Shown: positions 1-9,731, numbered from the stretch's first letter. The stretch: DNA of 64,000 nucleotides from Luteithermobacter gelatinilyticus (GCF_005849285.1 NZ_CP040517.1:1866501-1930500), one strand, 5' to 3'. The notes: generated by a model not told the origin, from the sequence alone. Program-made: numbers and translations.

Positions 1-172
1 GATAGTCCCGGTACAAAGACAGAAATTCTTCCCGCACCCGCGCAAAACCAATACGCACATTGACGGCAAAATGCCCCACATTCACCACCAGTCCATCGGT
101 GGAAAGCAATTTGTGAGCGTGTTTTCGGGGAATCTGTCCCACGGTCATGTTCAAGGGGGCAGTAATGTTCAT
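1..172 (-). CDS. HprK-related kinase A, N-terminal part (truncated by window edge)
   Basis: Only the first 57 codons are visible; the gene runs off the left edge. The ATG at 172 follows an AGAGGG ribosome binding site. The visible part reads L-L-S-T-D-G-L, then a beta-rich V-G-H-F-A-V-N-V stretch, then F-L-S-L-Y-R-D-Y. This resembles the N-terminus of the HprK-related kinase A family, whose members are distant relatives of HPr kinase and lie next to a PqqD-like protein. The adjacent upstream gene is exactly such a PqqD protein, which is the main support. The phosphorylation substrate of this family is not known to me. The P-loop and catalytic region lie outside the window, so activity cannot be judged. 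It is likely the third gene of an operon after 676-1089 and 262-576. Confidence 0.6.
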   Translation of the reverse strand, partial: MNITAPLNMTVGQIPRKHAHKLLSTDGLVVNVGHFAVNVRIGFARVREEFLSLYRDY

Positions 173-261
173 GAGCCCTCTATATACCCAAAATATGAAT
201 GATCGCCTAATAAGGGAAGTCTACGCAGCGAAAAAAAGAAACGTCAATGTAAAACAATGCC

Positions 262-576
262 TCATTCTCTGCCAGTCGGCTGCCGGACAGGCTCGATAAG
301 GCCCATTTTGTCAAATTCTTTCAGCGTGTCGAGAATCTGTTGCCCCAGGGCCGCACTCAAAGGCTGGCCCATAATATTCTCCAGCTCCCGCAGAATATCA
401 CCCAGCGAACAGGAGTGATCTTCGATTATCGCCAACACCTCCCGCGCCAACTCGTTCATGGCTTGGGTATGCCCTGAGCGCGTATCATAAATGACATAGG
501 CATCATCCCAGTGCTGCCATAAAAAGCGGGCTGTATCAGGAACCCTGAATACAGCCTTTTCATAAAATGCCATCAC
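262..576 (-). CDS. PqqD family peptide chaperone of the HPr-rel-A type
   Basis: This is a 104-residue protein with the PqqD winged-helix layout: a hydrophobic strand pair (W-D-D-A-Y-V-I-Y-D), the N-E-L-A-R-E-V-L-A helix, then D-I-L-R-E-L and a C-terminal L-D-T-L-K-E-F-D-K-M-G-L-I-E. PqqD-like proteins bind precursor peptides in RiPP pathways. The version next to HprK-related kinases is a recognised subfamily, but its client is not established. The start has two adjacent Met codons (576 and 573). It lies 99 bases after the Tat-signal protein and 89 bases before the kinase, all on one strand. No radical SAM maturase is visible here. A nucleotidyltransferase or other partner may lie beyond the left edge. 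Confidence 0.75.
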   Translation of the reverse strand: MMAFYEKAVFRVPDTARFLWQHWDDAYVIYDTRSGHTQAMNELAREVLAIIEDHSCSLGDILRELENIMGQPLSAALGQQILDTLKEFDKMGLIEPVRQPTGRE

Positions 577-675
577 AATACAATACCCCCGGTTTTACCC
601 CCTCGTGCTCCAAAAACAAAATTGTCGCAGGCCCCGGATATTTCGCCCGACAGCTTCCCTGAGCTCTCCCGTGCC

Positions 676-1089
676 TTAAGGGGTCCAGTCAATATCCCCG
701 ATTTCCGTCAATTTCTGCGTAAGAGCGGACGTTGAAATGGACGTCAGGCAGGACAGACCATCCTGATAAGACGCATGTTCTTTGAGATAGAACCAATGAG
801 ACGCCTTGGTGCGGTCAAAATCAACCCATTCATTGCGGTTTTCTTTGACCCGCAGACCAAGCTGGTCAATGTTTTCATACAGATTGGCAAAACACCGCCC
901 ATCAGATACCAGTCCCGGGTTAACGCCCGTGGCCCAGGCATTCCCTGCGCTCAAGGTGATCGCCAACGGCGCCATGGCCGCGCCTGTTTTCAATAACCGG
1001 CGACGATGCGCTCTTAACTGTTCTTCCGAAGTAAGAGAGGGCGATACTCCCGCACCAGAACCAGTTTTATGAGTGTTTAGATCTTCCAT
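676..1089 (-). CDS. Tat-signal small exported protein, possible client of the PqqD/kinase pair
   Basis: This 137-residue protein is of no family I recognise. Residues 28-34 read H-R-R-R-L-L-K, a good twin-arginine motif. A hydrophobic stretch follows, with an A-W-A signal-peptidase site near residue 53. The predicted mature part is about 84 residues, with two cysteines (G-R-C-F-A and L-S-C-L-T) and a basic and aromatic middle. It is the first gene of an apparent operon leading into the PqqD-like protein and HprK-related kinase. That makes it a candidate client of the PqqD protein (inference). The upstream region carries a 12-base direct repeat that may control the operon. It could instead be an unrelated folded exported protein. 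Confidence 0.6.
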   Translation of the reverse strand: MEDLNTHKTGSGAGVSPSLTSEEQLRAHRRRLLKTGAAMAPLAITLSAGNAWATGVNPGLVSDGRCFANLYENIDQLGLRVKENRNEWVDFDRTKASHWFYLKEHASYQDGLSCLTSISTSALTQKLTEIGDIDWTP

Positions 1090-1457
1090 TATTCCAGCCT
1101 CATGAAATTGTGCTGTTCAAAAAATGTCGCCAGTGCCAAAATGCTGAACTGTCAAAATACTGAACAAAACTATCGGTTTAATGCCATATGCTCACTTTAT
1201 ATGCAAAATAGGGGCCATATGTTATTCCCTTTAAATTACAATAAGTTACCAAATAACGCCACGAAGAAAAAACCCAATGTGTAAATTATTCCGACACCCG
1301 TTCCTATAATGGGCCAAAATGCAGGGTTTTTCAAATAAAGTTTTGTCTGACTAAAAAATAATAAAAGGCAAAAATGTTATTTTTTTGTGACAAACGTGAC
1401 TTTACCCGTAACACAGGATAGGTTTTCGCAGATTTTGTTTTTTTGCACTGGACAGAG
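1090..1457. other. Divergent intergenic region between the Tat-protein operon and phoR
   Basis: This AT-rich stretch should hold promoters for both directions. It contains a 12-base direct repeat at 1138-1165 and two GTGAC words at 1387 and 1396 just before phoR. The GTGAC spacing is 9 rather than the 11 bases of a Pho box. No additional gene is convincing; short open frames here lack ribosome binding sites. Confidence 0.5.
1138..1165. repeat. 12-base direct repeat, candidate operator
   Basis: AAAATGCTGAAC (1138-1149) and AAAATACTGAAC (1154-1165) differ at one base and repeat with a 16-base period. They lie 49-76 bases upstream of the start of the minus-strand operon, so they may be a regulator site. 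No known consensus is recognised. Confidence 0.4.
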
Positions 1458-2783
<1,326 letters not shown>

Positions 2784-2824
2784 TCTTCCTCAGTTTGGCG
2801 CCAGACTCCTGCCATATTTTCCGA

Positions 2825-2864
2825 GCGTCATAAAACTTTAACAAAAGTGTCGCATATCAGTCAC
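2825..2864 (+). promoter_or_regulatory. Tandem Pho boxes upstream of pstS
   Basis: Two 18-base Pho-box-like sites lie end to end, at 2825-2842 (GTCATAAA half-site, then CTTTAAC) and 2847-2864 (GTGTCGCATATCAGTCAC). The four 7-base repeats begin at 2827, 2838, 2849 and 2860, an exact 11-base period as expected for PhoB dimers on one helix face. They sit about 110-150 bases before the pstS start. Confidence 0.75.
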
Positions 2865-2973
2865 CGAGGTTGCTTAGTGTCCAGTCCAAGGAAAAAACAG
2901 CCCTCCTGTTCAGAGGTAGTTTTTTTCGAATGGAACCCAACACAGTCACACAAAAATCTTCGGAGATAGAAAC

Positions 2974-4011
2974 GTGCTGAAAAAATCCTTATTCACACTG
3001 GTCAGCGCCGGAACACTTGCATTGACAATGGCAACAGCAGCCGAGGCCCGGGACCAGATTCGCATTGTCGGATCCTCTACCGTCTTCCCTTTCGCTACGG
3101 CGGTTGCCGAGGAATTTGGTCGAACCACTTCCTTTAAAACACCGGTCGTAGAAAGCACCGGCTCCGGCGGCGGACTAAAGCTGTTCTGCGCCGGAATCGG
3201 GGAAGGCCACCCGGACATCACCAATGCCTCCCGTCGTATTAAAAAGTCCGAAGTCGAACTTTGCACCTCCAACGGCGTTAATGATATTGTCGAGGTTAAA
3301 ATCGGCTATGATGGCATCGTTCTGGCCAACTCTAAAGAAGCCGCCCCGATGAAACTGTCTCTGAGGGACATCTGGCTGGCCCTTGCCGCGGAGGTGCCCG
3401 TAGGTGGTTCTATGGTCGCCAATCCCTATAAATACTGGAACGAAGTCAACCCCAACCTTCCCAAGAAAAAAATCGAGGTTCTGGGCCCGCCGCCGACGTC
3501 TGGGACACGTGACGCCTTTGTGGAACTGGCCATGGAAGGCGGCTGTAAAACCTTCCCGGAAATCAAGGCGATGAAGAAAACCAACAAGAAAAAATATAAA
3601 GCCATCTGTCACACCATCCGTGAAGACGGCGCCTATGTGGAAGCCGGGGAAAACGACAACCTGATTGTGGGCAAACTTCAGGCCAACCCCGATGCTCTAG
3701 GCATTTTCGGGTACAGCTTCCTGGACCAGAACAGCGATGTGATCCAAGGCAGCATCGTCAATGGCGAACTGCCCACTTTTGAAAAAATTTCCTCCGGCGC
3801 TTATCCGGTATCCCGTTCCCTGTATTTTTATGTGAAAAAGGCCCATGTGGGCAAAATTCCGGGCATCCAGGAGTATCTGAATGAATTCACCAGCGAAAAA
3901 GCCATGGGCGACTTCGGATATCTGGCGGAAAAAGGGCTGATCCCACTGCCGAAGGAAGAAAAACAAAAATACCGCAATGCAGCCGAAAAGCTGATAGCAT
4001 TGCAGATGTAA
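2974..4011 (+). CDS. pstS: Phosphate ABC transporter substrate-binding protein PstS
   Basis: This is the periplasmic phosphate-binding protein of the Pst transporter. It is 345 residues with a Sec signal peptide (cleavage about after A-E-A-R, residue 26). The mature part starts I-R-I-V-G-S-S-T-V-F-P and has the conserved S-T-G-S-G-G-G and T-S-G-T-R-D phosphate-binding segments. The start is a GTG at 2974, preceded by GGAG. It is the first gene after the Pho boxes and probably the most strongly expressed. A hairpin separates it from pstC. Confidence 0.95.
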   Translation: MLKKSLFTLVSAGTLALTMATAAEARDQIRIVGSSTVFPFATAVAEEFGRTTSFKTPVVESTGSGGGLKLFCAGIGEGHPDITNASRRIKKSEVELCTSNGVNDIVEVKIGYDGIVLANSKEAAPMKLSLRDIWLALAAEVPVGGSMVANPYKYWNEVNPNLPKKKIEVLGPPPTSGTRDAFVELAMEGGCKTFPEIKAMKKTNKKKYKAICHTIREDGAYVEAGENDNLIVGKLQANPDALGIFGYSFLDQNSDVIQGSIVNGELPTFEKISSGAYPVSRSLYFYVKKAHVGKIPGIQEYLNEFTSEKAMGDFGYLAEKGLIPLPKEEKQKYRNAAEKLIALQM

Positions 4012-4024
4012 GAACATCCGTCCG

Positions 4025-4047
4025 GGCCGGTCTCTTGATGACCGGCC
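4025..4047 (+). other. Hairpin between pstS and pstC
   Basis: GGCCGGT (4025-4031) pairs with ACCGGCC (4041-4047) around a 9-base loop, with no T-tract after it. Such hairpins often protect the pstS message end or reduce readthrough into the permease genes. That role is inferred. Confidence 0.45.
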
Positions 4048-4112
4048 TGGCATTATTCCGGCGGAGACACCGGAGCGCTTGACTGGATATAACCGACAAC
4101 GCAGCGTTACAC

Positions 4113-5495
4113 ATGAATATATATTTACTTATATTGATCCTGGGAATAATCTCCACCGTTTCTTTCGTATACGGTCGCAGGAAGGCTCTGGTTTCCGTCC
4201 AAGGAGAAATCAGGTTTCTTCATTCTCTGCCCAATCATTACGGCTGGTATGCCGCCATGGTTGGTTTAGTTCCCGGTCTTTTTATCCTGCTGATCTGGCT
4301 GGTTTTCGGCTCGACGGTCATTGACAATCTGGTATTGTCCCATATTGCGGCCTCCACTCAAGATCTTTCCAAATTTGAACTCAATGTTCTTTTAAGTGAT
4401 ATTCACAATCTGGCCAAAGGCGACGCCATCTCACGCGCTGTCACCACCGAATTACGCAACGCTGCAGATTATTATATACATGTTTCCCAGTCGGTTTTCT
4501 GGATTGTTTCATTGTCGGCTATCGGGGTCACCGGCCTGTGTGCCTTGTTCGGCGTGTATCAGGTCGACCCGGAGCTGAGATCCCGCAACTATCTGGAAGG
4601 CATCATCCTGTTTTCCCTGGTGGCTTGTTCCGTTATCGCTATTCTGACCACCATCGGCATTGTCTCCTCCCTTGTGGTGGAAACCATGAGATTCTTTGAC
4701 AAGGTGTCGGTCACAGAGTTTCTGTTTGGTCTGCAATGGAGTCCACAAACCGCGCTGCGCGCCGATCAGGTGGGAAGTTCTGGCGCGTTCGGAGCCGTAC
4801 CTTTGTTTGTGGGCACCCTGCTGATTACGGTGATCGCTCTTGTGGTTGCCGCGCCGATCGGCCTGCTGTCCGCCATCTACATGACCGAATTTGCCAGCCG
4901 CAAAACCCGTAGTTTTTTCAAACCTCTTCTGGAGGTTCTGGCGGGCATCCCCACTGTTGTCTATGGTTTTTTTGCCGCCCTTGTGGTCGCTCCTGTCATT
5001 CGGGGCACAGGCGATATTCTGGGCCTTGAAATTGCTTCCGAAAGTGCCCTGGCGGCCGGTCTGGTCATGGGCATCATGATTATTCCCCTAATGTCTTCCC
5101 TGTCGGACGATGTTATTGCGGCAGTCCCCCAAAGCCTGCGGGACGGGTCCTATGGTCTGGGCGCGACCAAGACGGAAACCATTCTGAATGTGGTGCTGCC
5201 GGCGGCGCTGCCTGGTATTGTCAGCGCTTTTCTGCTGGCGGCCTCACGCGCCATTGGTGAAACCATGATCGTGGTGATGGCCGCCGGCATGGCCGCCAAC
5301 CTGACCTTCAACCCCCTTGAAGCCGTAACCACAGTGACGGTCCAGATCGTCGCCCTGCTGACCGGTGACCAGGAATTTGACAGTGCAAAGACCCTATCGG
5401 CCTTTGCGCTCGGGCTTGCGTTGTTCCTGATCACGCTAGCAATGAATTATCTGGCCCTCCATGTGGTGCGTAAATATAGGGAACAATATGACTGA
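4113..5495 (+). CDS. pstC: Phosphate ABC transporter permease PstC
   Basis: This is an inner-membrane permease of the Pst importer, 460 residues. The C-terminal half (from about residue 235) is the ABC permease domain with the E-A-A-like loop around residues 345-365. The N-terminal half carries extra membrane helices and a periplasmic segment, as in the long PstC of alphaproteobacteria. It overlaps the pstA start. The ribosome binding site in front of the ATG is weak, which suggests dependence on readthrough from pstS. Confidence 0.93.
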   Translation: MNIYLLILILGIISTVSFVYGRRKALVSVQGEIRFLHSLPNHYGWYAAMVGLVPGLFILLIWLVFGSTVIDNLVLSHIAASTQDLSKFELNVLLSDIHNLAKGDAISRAVTTELRNAADYYIHVSQSVFWIVSLSAIGVTGLCALFGVYQVDPELRSRNYLEGIILFSLVACSVIAILTTIGIVSSLVVETMRFFDKVSVTEFLFGLQWSPQTALRADQVGSSGAFGAVPLFVGTLLITVIALVVAAPIGLLSAIYMTEFASRKTRSFFKPLLEVLAGIPTVVYGFFAALVVAPVIRGTGDILGLEIASESALAAGLVMGIMIIPLMSSLSDDVIAAVPQSLRDGSYGLGATKTETILNVVLPAALPGIVSAFLLAASRAIGETMIVVMAAGMAANLTFNPLEAVTTVTVQIVALLTGDQEFDSAKTLSAFALGLALFLITLAMNYLALHVVRKYREQYD

Positions 5496-6825
5496 TCTTC
5501 CTAAACCCAATTCTCCCGATATTTTCAACGAGCCCACGGCCTGGAAGACGGAGGCCATGAAACAACGCGTGGCCCGGCGTTATCGCAAGGAAAAGATCTT
5601 CAAGGCGCTGGGCCTTGCCGGGCTGCTGTCGGCCTCACTAGCCCTGGCCGTACTGCTGGGCAGCGTGCTTTCATTAGGCTGGAGCGGTTTTATCGAAACC
5701 CGCATCAAGCTGGATATTTATATGGATCCGGCCATTATCGGCGACATTAACTCCTCTTCCGGCGCCGAACAGGTTCAGATGATCCAGCGAGCCGATTATG
5801 CGGCGCTGCTGCGTGAAAGCCTACGCCAGAAATTCCCCGACGTTAAACAGCGCGGCGATGTATTTGCCCTGATACGGCTGGTCAGCACCGGTGCCCGGGA
5901 CGAAATCCGCCAAAGACTGCTGGATAACCCCTCTCTTATGGGACAAACCGTGTCTATGACCCTGCTGGCATCCAGCAGCGTCGACATGTTCTTCAAAGGC
6001 AAGATCCGCCGGGATGTACCACAAAATGAACGCAAGCTGTCGGATAAGCAAATCGCCTGGATCGACCATCTCGACGCCGAAGGCCGCATCAGCCGGGGAA
6101 TCAACTGGCAATTCCTCAGCAGCGGCGATTCCCGCGAACCAGAACTTGCCGGGATCTGGGGGGCTGTGGTGGGGTCATTTTACACACTTCTGGTCTGTTT
6201 CCTGGTGGCTTTTCCTGTGGGTGTGGCCTCCGCCATCTACCTGGAAGAGTTTGCGCCGAAAAACCGCTGGACTGACCTGATCGAAGTCAACATCAATAAC
6301 CTGGCAGCCGTCCCATCCATCGTATTTGGCCTTTTGGGGCTCGCCATTTTCCTGAATGTGTTCAATCTGCCACGCTCTGCCCCCGTGGTCGGCGGGCTGA
6401 CATTGGCGCTGATGACCCTCCCAACCATTATCATTGCCGCCCGTGCGGCCATCCGGGCCGTACCGCCCTCGATCCGGGATGCGGCCATAGGTCTTGGCGC
6501 CTCACCGGTACAGGCTTCTTTCCATCACGTTTTGCCACTCAGCATGCCTGGTATTCTGACAGGCACCATCATCGGCATGGCCCAGGCCCTTGGAGAAACG
6601 GCCCCCCTGCTGATGATCGGCATGGTGGCGTTTATCGTCGATATTCCTCAGGGTATCACTGAGGCGGCAACGGCCCTTCCCGTCCAAATTTTTCTATGGG
6701 CGGACAGTCCGGAGCGAGGCTTCTTGGAAAAAACTGCCGCGGCAATTATCATATTGCTGGGTTTCCTGATTATCATGAACGGTCTCGCCATCTGGCTCAG
6801 ACAAAAATTTGAAAAACGCTGGTAA
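5488..6825 (+). CDS. pstA: Phosphate ABC transporter permease PstA
   Basis: This is the second Pst permease subunit, 445 residues from the ATG at 5488. That ATG overlaps the pstC stop and is preceded by ATAGGGA. A further in-frame ATG at 5461 lies inside pstC and is unlikely. A membrane helix near residues 35-57 is followed by a long periplasmic domain (about 60-210). The permease domain follows (about 220-440), with the conserved loop around G-L-G-A-S-P-V-Q-A. The long periplasmic insert is typical of alphaproteobacterial PstA. Confidence 0.93.
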   Translation: MTDLPKPNSPDIFNEPTAWKTEAMKQRVARRYRKEKIFKALGLAGLLSASLALAVLLGSVLSLGWSGFIETRIKLDIYMDPAIIGDINSSSGAEQVQMIQRADYAALLRESLRQKFPDVKQRGDVFALIRLVSTGARDEIRQRLLDNPSLMGQTVSMTLLASSSVDMFFKGKIRRDVPQNERKLSDKQIAWIDHLDAEGRISRGINWQFLSSGDSREPELAGIWGAVVGSFYTLLVCFLVAFPVGVASAIYLEEFAPKNRWTDLIEVNINNLAAVPSIVFGLLGLAIFLNVFNLPRSAPVVGGLTLALMTLPTIIIAARAAIRAVPPSIRDAAIGLGASPVQASFHHVLPLSMPGILTGTIIGMAQALGETAPLLMIGMVAFIVDIPQGITEAATALPVQIFLWADSPERGFLEKTAAAIIILLGFLIIMNGLAIWLRQKFEKRW

Positions 6826-6830
6826 ACACA

Positions 6831-7640
6831 ATGACGATCATGAATGTACCGACCGAAGAGAAAACCCCCCTGATCGACACGCACCCCTGCAAGATACGGG
6901 CGCGCAACGTCAACGTCTATTATGGGGAAAACCAGGCCATCAAGGATGTCAGCATTGACATCAATGCCGGTGAGGTTACGGCTCTGATCGGTCCTTCCGG
7001 CTGCGGCAAGTCAACCTTTCTGCGCTGTCTCAACCGGATGAATGACACCATTCCCATTTGCCGGGTCACCGGCCAGATCGAACTGGAGGGTGAGGATATT
7101 TACAGCAAGTCTGTCGATGTGGTGCAACTGCGCGCCCGGGTCGGCATGGTGTTTCAGAAACCCAACCCTTTCCCCAAATCCATTTATGACAATGTGGCCT
7201 ATGGCCCGCGAATTCACGGCCTTGCCAAACACAATACGGAACTGGATGAAATTGTTTTTACCAGCCTGCAAAAAGCCGGCCTTTGGGATGAAGTCAAGGA
7301 CCGCCTTGACACCCCCGGAACGGCCTTGTCCGGCGGGCAGCAGCAACGTTTGTGCATTGCCCGCACCATCGCCGTCAACCCGGAAGTGATCCTGATGGAT
7401 GAACCCTGTTCCGCCCTTGATCCCATCGCCACTGCCATTATTGAAGAACTCATCGACGAGCTTAAAGGGCGCTACGCCATTGCCATTGTTACCCACTCCA
7501 TGCAACAAGCGGCCCGTGTCTCCCAAAAAACGGCCTTTTTCCATCTGGGCAGTCTGGTCGAATATGGGGATACGGTCAACATCTTTACCAATCCTGAAAA
7601 AGAGAAAACCAAGGATTATATCACAGGGCGCTACGGATAG
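6831..7640 (+). CDS. pstB: Phosphate ABC transporter ATP-binding protein PstB
   Basis: This is the ATPase that powers phosphate import, 269 residues. It has Walker [10 protein letters not shown] (about residues 55-63), the Q-loop in M-V-F-Q-K-P-N-P-F, the signature L-S-G-G-Q-Q-Q-R, Walker B V-I-L-M-D-E-P, and the switch His in V-T-H-S-M. The Q-K-P-N-P-F-P segment is characteristic of PstB. It starts 5 bases after pstA and is followed by phoU. Confidence 0.96.
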   Translation: MTIMNVPTEEKTPLIDTHPCKIRARNVNVYYGENQAIKDVSIDINAGEVTALIGPSGCGKSTFLRCLNRMNDTIPICRVTGQIELEGEDIYSKSVDVVQLRARVGMVFQKPNPFPKSIYDNVAYGPRIHGLAKHNTELDEIVFTSLQKAGLWDEVKDRLDTPGTALSGGQQQRLCIARTIAVNPEVILMDEPCSALDPIATAIIEELIDELKGRYAIAIVTHSMQQAARVSQKTAFFHLGSLVEYGDTVNIFTNPEKEKTKDYITGRYG

Positions 7641-7686
7641 AATTTGAGGGTAACGTTAATGACCTTGACGAGCCAGGAAAGAAAAC

Positions 7687-8412
7687 ATGAGCGAAAAACA
7701 TATCGTATCGTCATTTGACGAGGACCTGAACCAGCTTCGCCGCAAAGTCGTCGAAATGGGCAATCTGGTGGAAGAACAGTTCGTCCGGGCGGGAGAAGCC
7801 CTGTCCCAGCGTGACCAGGAACTCGCGGCAGAAATTCTTAAAACGGATAGTCTGATCGACCAGCTTGAGCTGGACATTGAAAAGTCTGCTGTGGAAGTTA
7901 TTGCCCTGCGGGCTCCAGTCGCGGATGACCTGCGGGAAGTCATTTCCACCATCAGAATCAGTTCCGCCCTTGAACGAATGGGGGATTATATCAAGAATCT
8001 TGCCAAACGGCTGTCCGTGCTCAGCAAGATCGACCATCTTCCCGGCAGCGCCGCGATCATCAACCAGATGATCAGCATCATCAAAACCATGGTTACTGAT
8101 ATTCTTGACGCCTATGTCAATCGGGACATTCAGAAAGCCATTGATGTCTGGAACCGGGACCAGGAAGTCGATAGCCTGTATGACAGCCTGTTCCGGGAAC
8201 TTCTGACCTACATGATGGAAAATCCGCGCTATATCACAGCGGCTACACACCTATTGTTTATTGCCAAAAATATCGAGCGGGCCGGGGATCATTGCACCAA
8301 TATCGCCGAGATTATTTATTACATTGCCGAAGGTGAGCTTCTCGAACTCAAGCGCCCGAAAAAGGACGCCAGCAGCTTCGTCAATATTGAGTTTCATGAA
8401 CCCGAAAACTGA
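7687..8412 (+). CDS. phoU: Phosphate signalling protein PhoU
   Basis: PhoU is a cytoplasmic protein that links PstB to PhoR and dampens the Pho response. At 241 residues it has two similar three-helix repeats. Each holds the family's metal-binding acidic signature: E-R-M-G-D-Y-I-K-N-L in the first and E-R-A-G-D-H-C-T-N-I in the second. The ATG at 7687 follows an AGGAAAG ribosome binding site and lies between pstB and phoB. Confidence 0.95.
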   Translation: MSEKHIVSSFDEDLNQLRRKVVEMGNLVEEQFVRAGEALSQRDQELAAEILKTDSLIDQLELDIEKSAVEVIALRAPVADDLREVISTIRISSALERMGDYIKNLAKRLSVLSKIDHLPGSAAIINQMISIIKTMVTDILDAYVNRDIQKAIDVWNRDQEVDSLYDSLFRELLTYMMENPRYITAATHLLFIAKNIERAGDHCTNIAEIIYYIAEGELLELKRPKKDASSFVNIEFHEPEN

Positions 8413-8420
8413 AGAGAGCC

Positions 8421-9110
8421 ATGAGCGCACATATTTTATTAATTGAAGATGACCTGAATCTTCTGGAACTGGCCAAATACAATCTGGAGCAGGAAAGATT
8501 CCGGGTTACCTGTGAAACCGACGGCGAAGAGGGCCTGATCAGTGCCAAGGAAAATCCACCTGATCTTATCCTTCTGGACTGGATGTTGCCCAATCTGTCA
8601 GGTATCGAAATCTGCCGCAGACTGCGCCGGGAAAACGCCACCAAAAACATCCCGATCATCATGCTGACGGCCCGAACCGAAGAAACCGATCGCATTCGCG
8701 GCCTGGAAACCGGGGCAGATGATTACATCACCAAACCCTTTTCCCCCCGCGAACTGATTGCCCGGATCAACGCCATCCTGCGTCGTATTCGCCCGGCCCT
8801 GACCGGCGCAACCCTGGAATATGCCGGCATTGTCATGGATACGGCTTCACACAAAGTGACCCGCAATGGCACTATGCTGCATCTGGGCCCGACTGAATAT
8901 CGCATGCTAAAACATTTTATGGAAAATCCTGGCCGGGTTTTCTCCCGCGAACAGCTTCTGGATTCAGTCTGGGGCAATGATATTTATGTGGAGTCCAGAA
9001 CAGTGGACGTTCATATCAGACGCCTGCGCAAAGCCCTGAACATAAATGACATGCCCAATATCATTCGCACGGTCCGTTCTGCCGGTTATGCTCTGGATAA
9101 AGACAGTTAG
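8421..9110 (+). CDS. phoB: Phosphate regulon response regulator PhoB
   Basis: PhoB is a DNA-binding regulator that activates Pho-box promoters when phosphorylated by PhoR. It is 229 residues. The receiver domain has the acidic pair E-D-D (9-11), phosphoacceptor Asp53 in L-L-D-W-M-L-P, and Lys in T-K-P-F. The C-terminal OmpR-type winged helix (about 130-229) includes E-Y-R-M-L and R-T-V-D-V-H-I-R-R-L-R-K. It closes the phosphate cluster, 8 bases after phoU, and probably binds the boxes at 2825-2864. Confidence 0.96.
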   Translation: MSAHILLIEDDLNLLELAKYNLEQERFRVTCETDGEEGLISAKENPPDLILLDWMLPNLSGIEICRRLRRENATKNIPIIMLTARTEETDRIRGLETGADDYITKPFSPRELIARINAILRRIRPALTGATLEYAGIVMDTASHKVTRNGTMLHLGPTEYRMLKHFMENPGRVFSREQLLDSVWGNDIYVESRTVDVHIRRLRKALNINDMPNIIRTVRSAGYALDKDS

Positions 9111-9126
9111 TGCTTTCCCGGGGGAA

Positions 9127-9173
9127 CTGTAAAACTTTTTTGCAAAACTGTCGGTAATTTTTACATTTTCCGG
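9127..9173 (+). promoter_or_regulatory. Candidate RpoN activator (PrsR-like) binding dyad, copy 1
   Basis: CTGTAAAA at 9127-9134 faces TTTTTACA at 9158-9165, with AAAACTGTCGG at 9144-9154 between them. The segment AAAACTGTCGG-nnn-TTTTTACA recurs almost unchanged at 56437-56458, also ahead of a sigma-54 promoter. It lies 75-113 bases upstream of the -24/-12 element, a normal enhancer distance. Assignment to PrsR is by analogy with other exosortase systems. Confidence 0.55.
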
Positions 9174-9239
9174 CAGTTATCTTTTTAGGGAAAGAAGAGG
9201 TTTCCCTTAAGCTTATGGAAATCAAGGCACTTCTTATAC

Positions 9240-9254
9240 TGGCATATTTTTTGT
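9240..9254 (+). promoter_or_regulatory. Sigma-54 (-24/-12) promoter
   Basis: TGGCAT, five bases, then TTGT gives the spacing of the RpoN consensus TGGCAC-N5-TTGC with two mismatches. The predicted start of transcription is near 9265, about 145 bases before the ATG at 9411. Confidence 0.55.
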
Positions 9255-9410
9255 ATATCTCTGTTTTATGGTGTCTGTATCGACAGATTTTGAAAAGCAT
9301 AATCGCAAGACAGGTCCGATAAAAATACCGCTGGTCATCATAGTTTATTAACTATAAAATATTATGGTGACGGCTATAAAGGCTAACTCATTGATTATTT
9401 GAGATCTATT

Positions 9411-9674
9411 ATGGATGATAACAGTGATAAAGATGAAGAAGACCGTCTCTCCATGCGCCAATCCGTCATGATATGGATTGTCGGCGCAATTCTGGGATGG
9501 CTTGTCGCTGTTGCATCTGTATATACAGCACTCCGCGCCCCTGACAGCGACATCGCCTCTGACCAGCCCGCATCACAAAACGATGTTTCCCCCGAAGATG
9601 CCGAACGCGTGCAGGAAATCATGCCCGCTGCGGGATCGGACGAAAAAAAGAAACCTTCAAAAGATGACCCGTAA
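9411..9674 (+). CDS. Small single-pass membrane protein downstream of a sigma-54 promoter
   Basis: This 87-residue protein is not recognised. A short acidic N-terminus (D-D-N-S-D-K-D-E-E-D) is followed by one membrane helix (about 20-42, with I-V-G-A-I-L-G-W-L-V-A-V) and a hydrophilic tail rich in Asp, Lys, Ser and Pro ending K-K-P-S-K-D-D-P. The ATG at 9411 is used; a TTG at 9399 is less likely. It stands alone on the plus strand between phoB and the convergent protease gene. Its sigma-54 promoter and upstream dyad match those of the PEP-CTERM gene at 56576, so a role tied to the exosortase regulon is plausible but unproven. The protein itself has no PEP-CTERM. Confidence 0.6.
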   Translation: MDDNSDKDEEDRLSMRQSVMIWIVGAILGWLVAVASVYTALRAPDSDIASDQPASQNDVSPEDAERVQEIMPAAGSDEKKKPSKDDP

Positions 9675-9731
9675 TACTTGGGGACGGGTGAATTGGGATC
9701 AAATTGACTGGTTGCCCTCATCCGGTTACTT

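Noticed and set aside
1102-1284. 60-codon open frame between the Tat protein and phoR
   Set aside because: Sequence is compositionally non-coding and lies in the divergent promoter region with no ribosome binding site.
1387-1400. GTGAC pair before phoR as a Pho box
   Set aside because: The repeats are 9 bases apart, not 11, and the flanks do not match.
9268-9351. 27-codon open frame just after the sigma-54 promoter
   Set aside because: Its ATG would be only about three bases from the predicted transcript start, with no ribosome binding site and no recognisable sequence.
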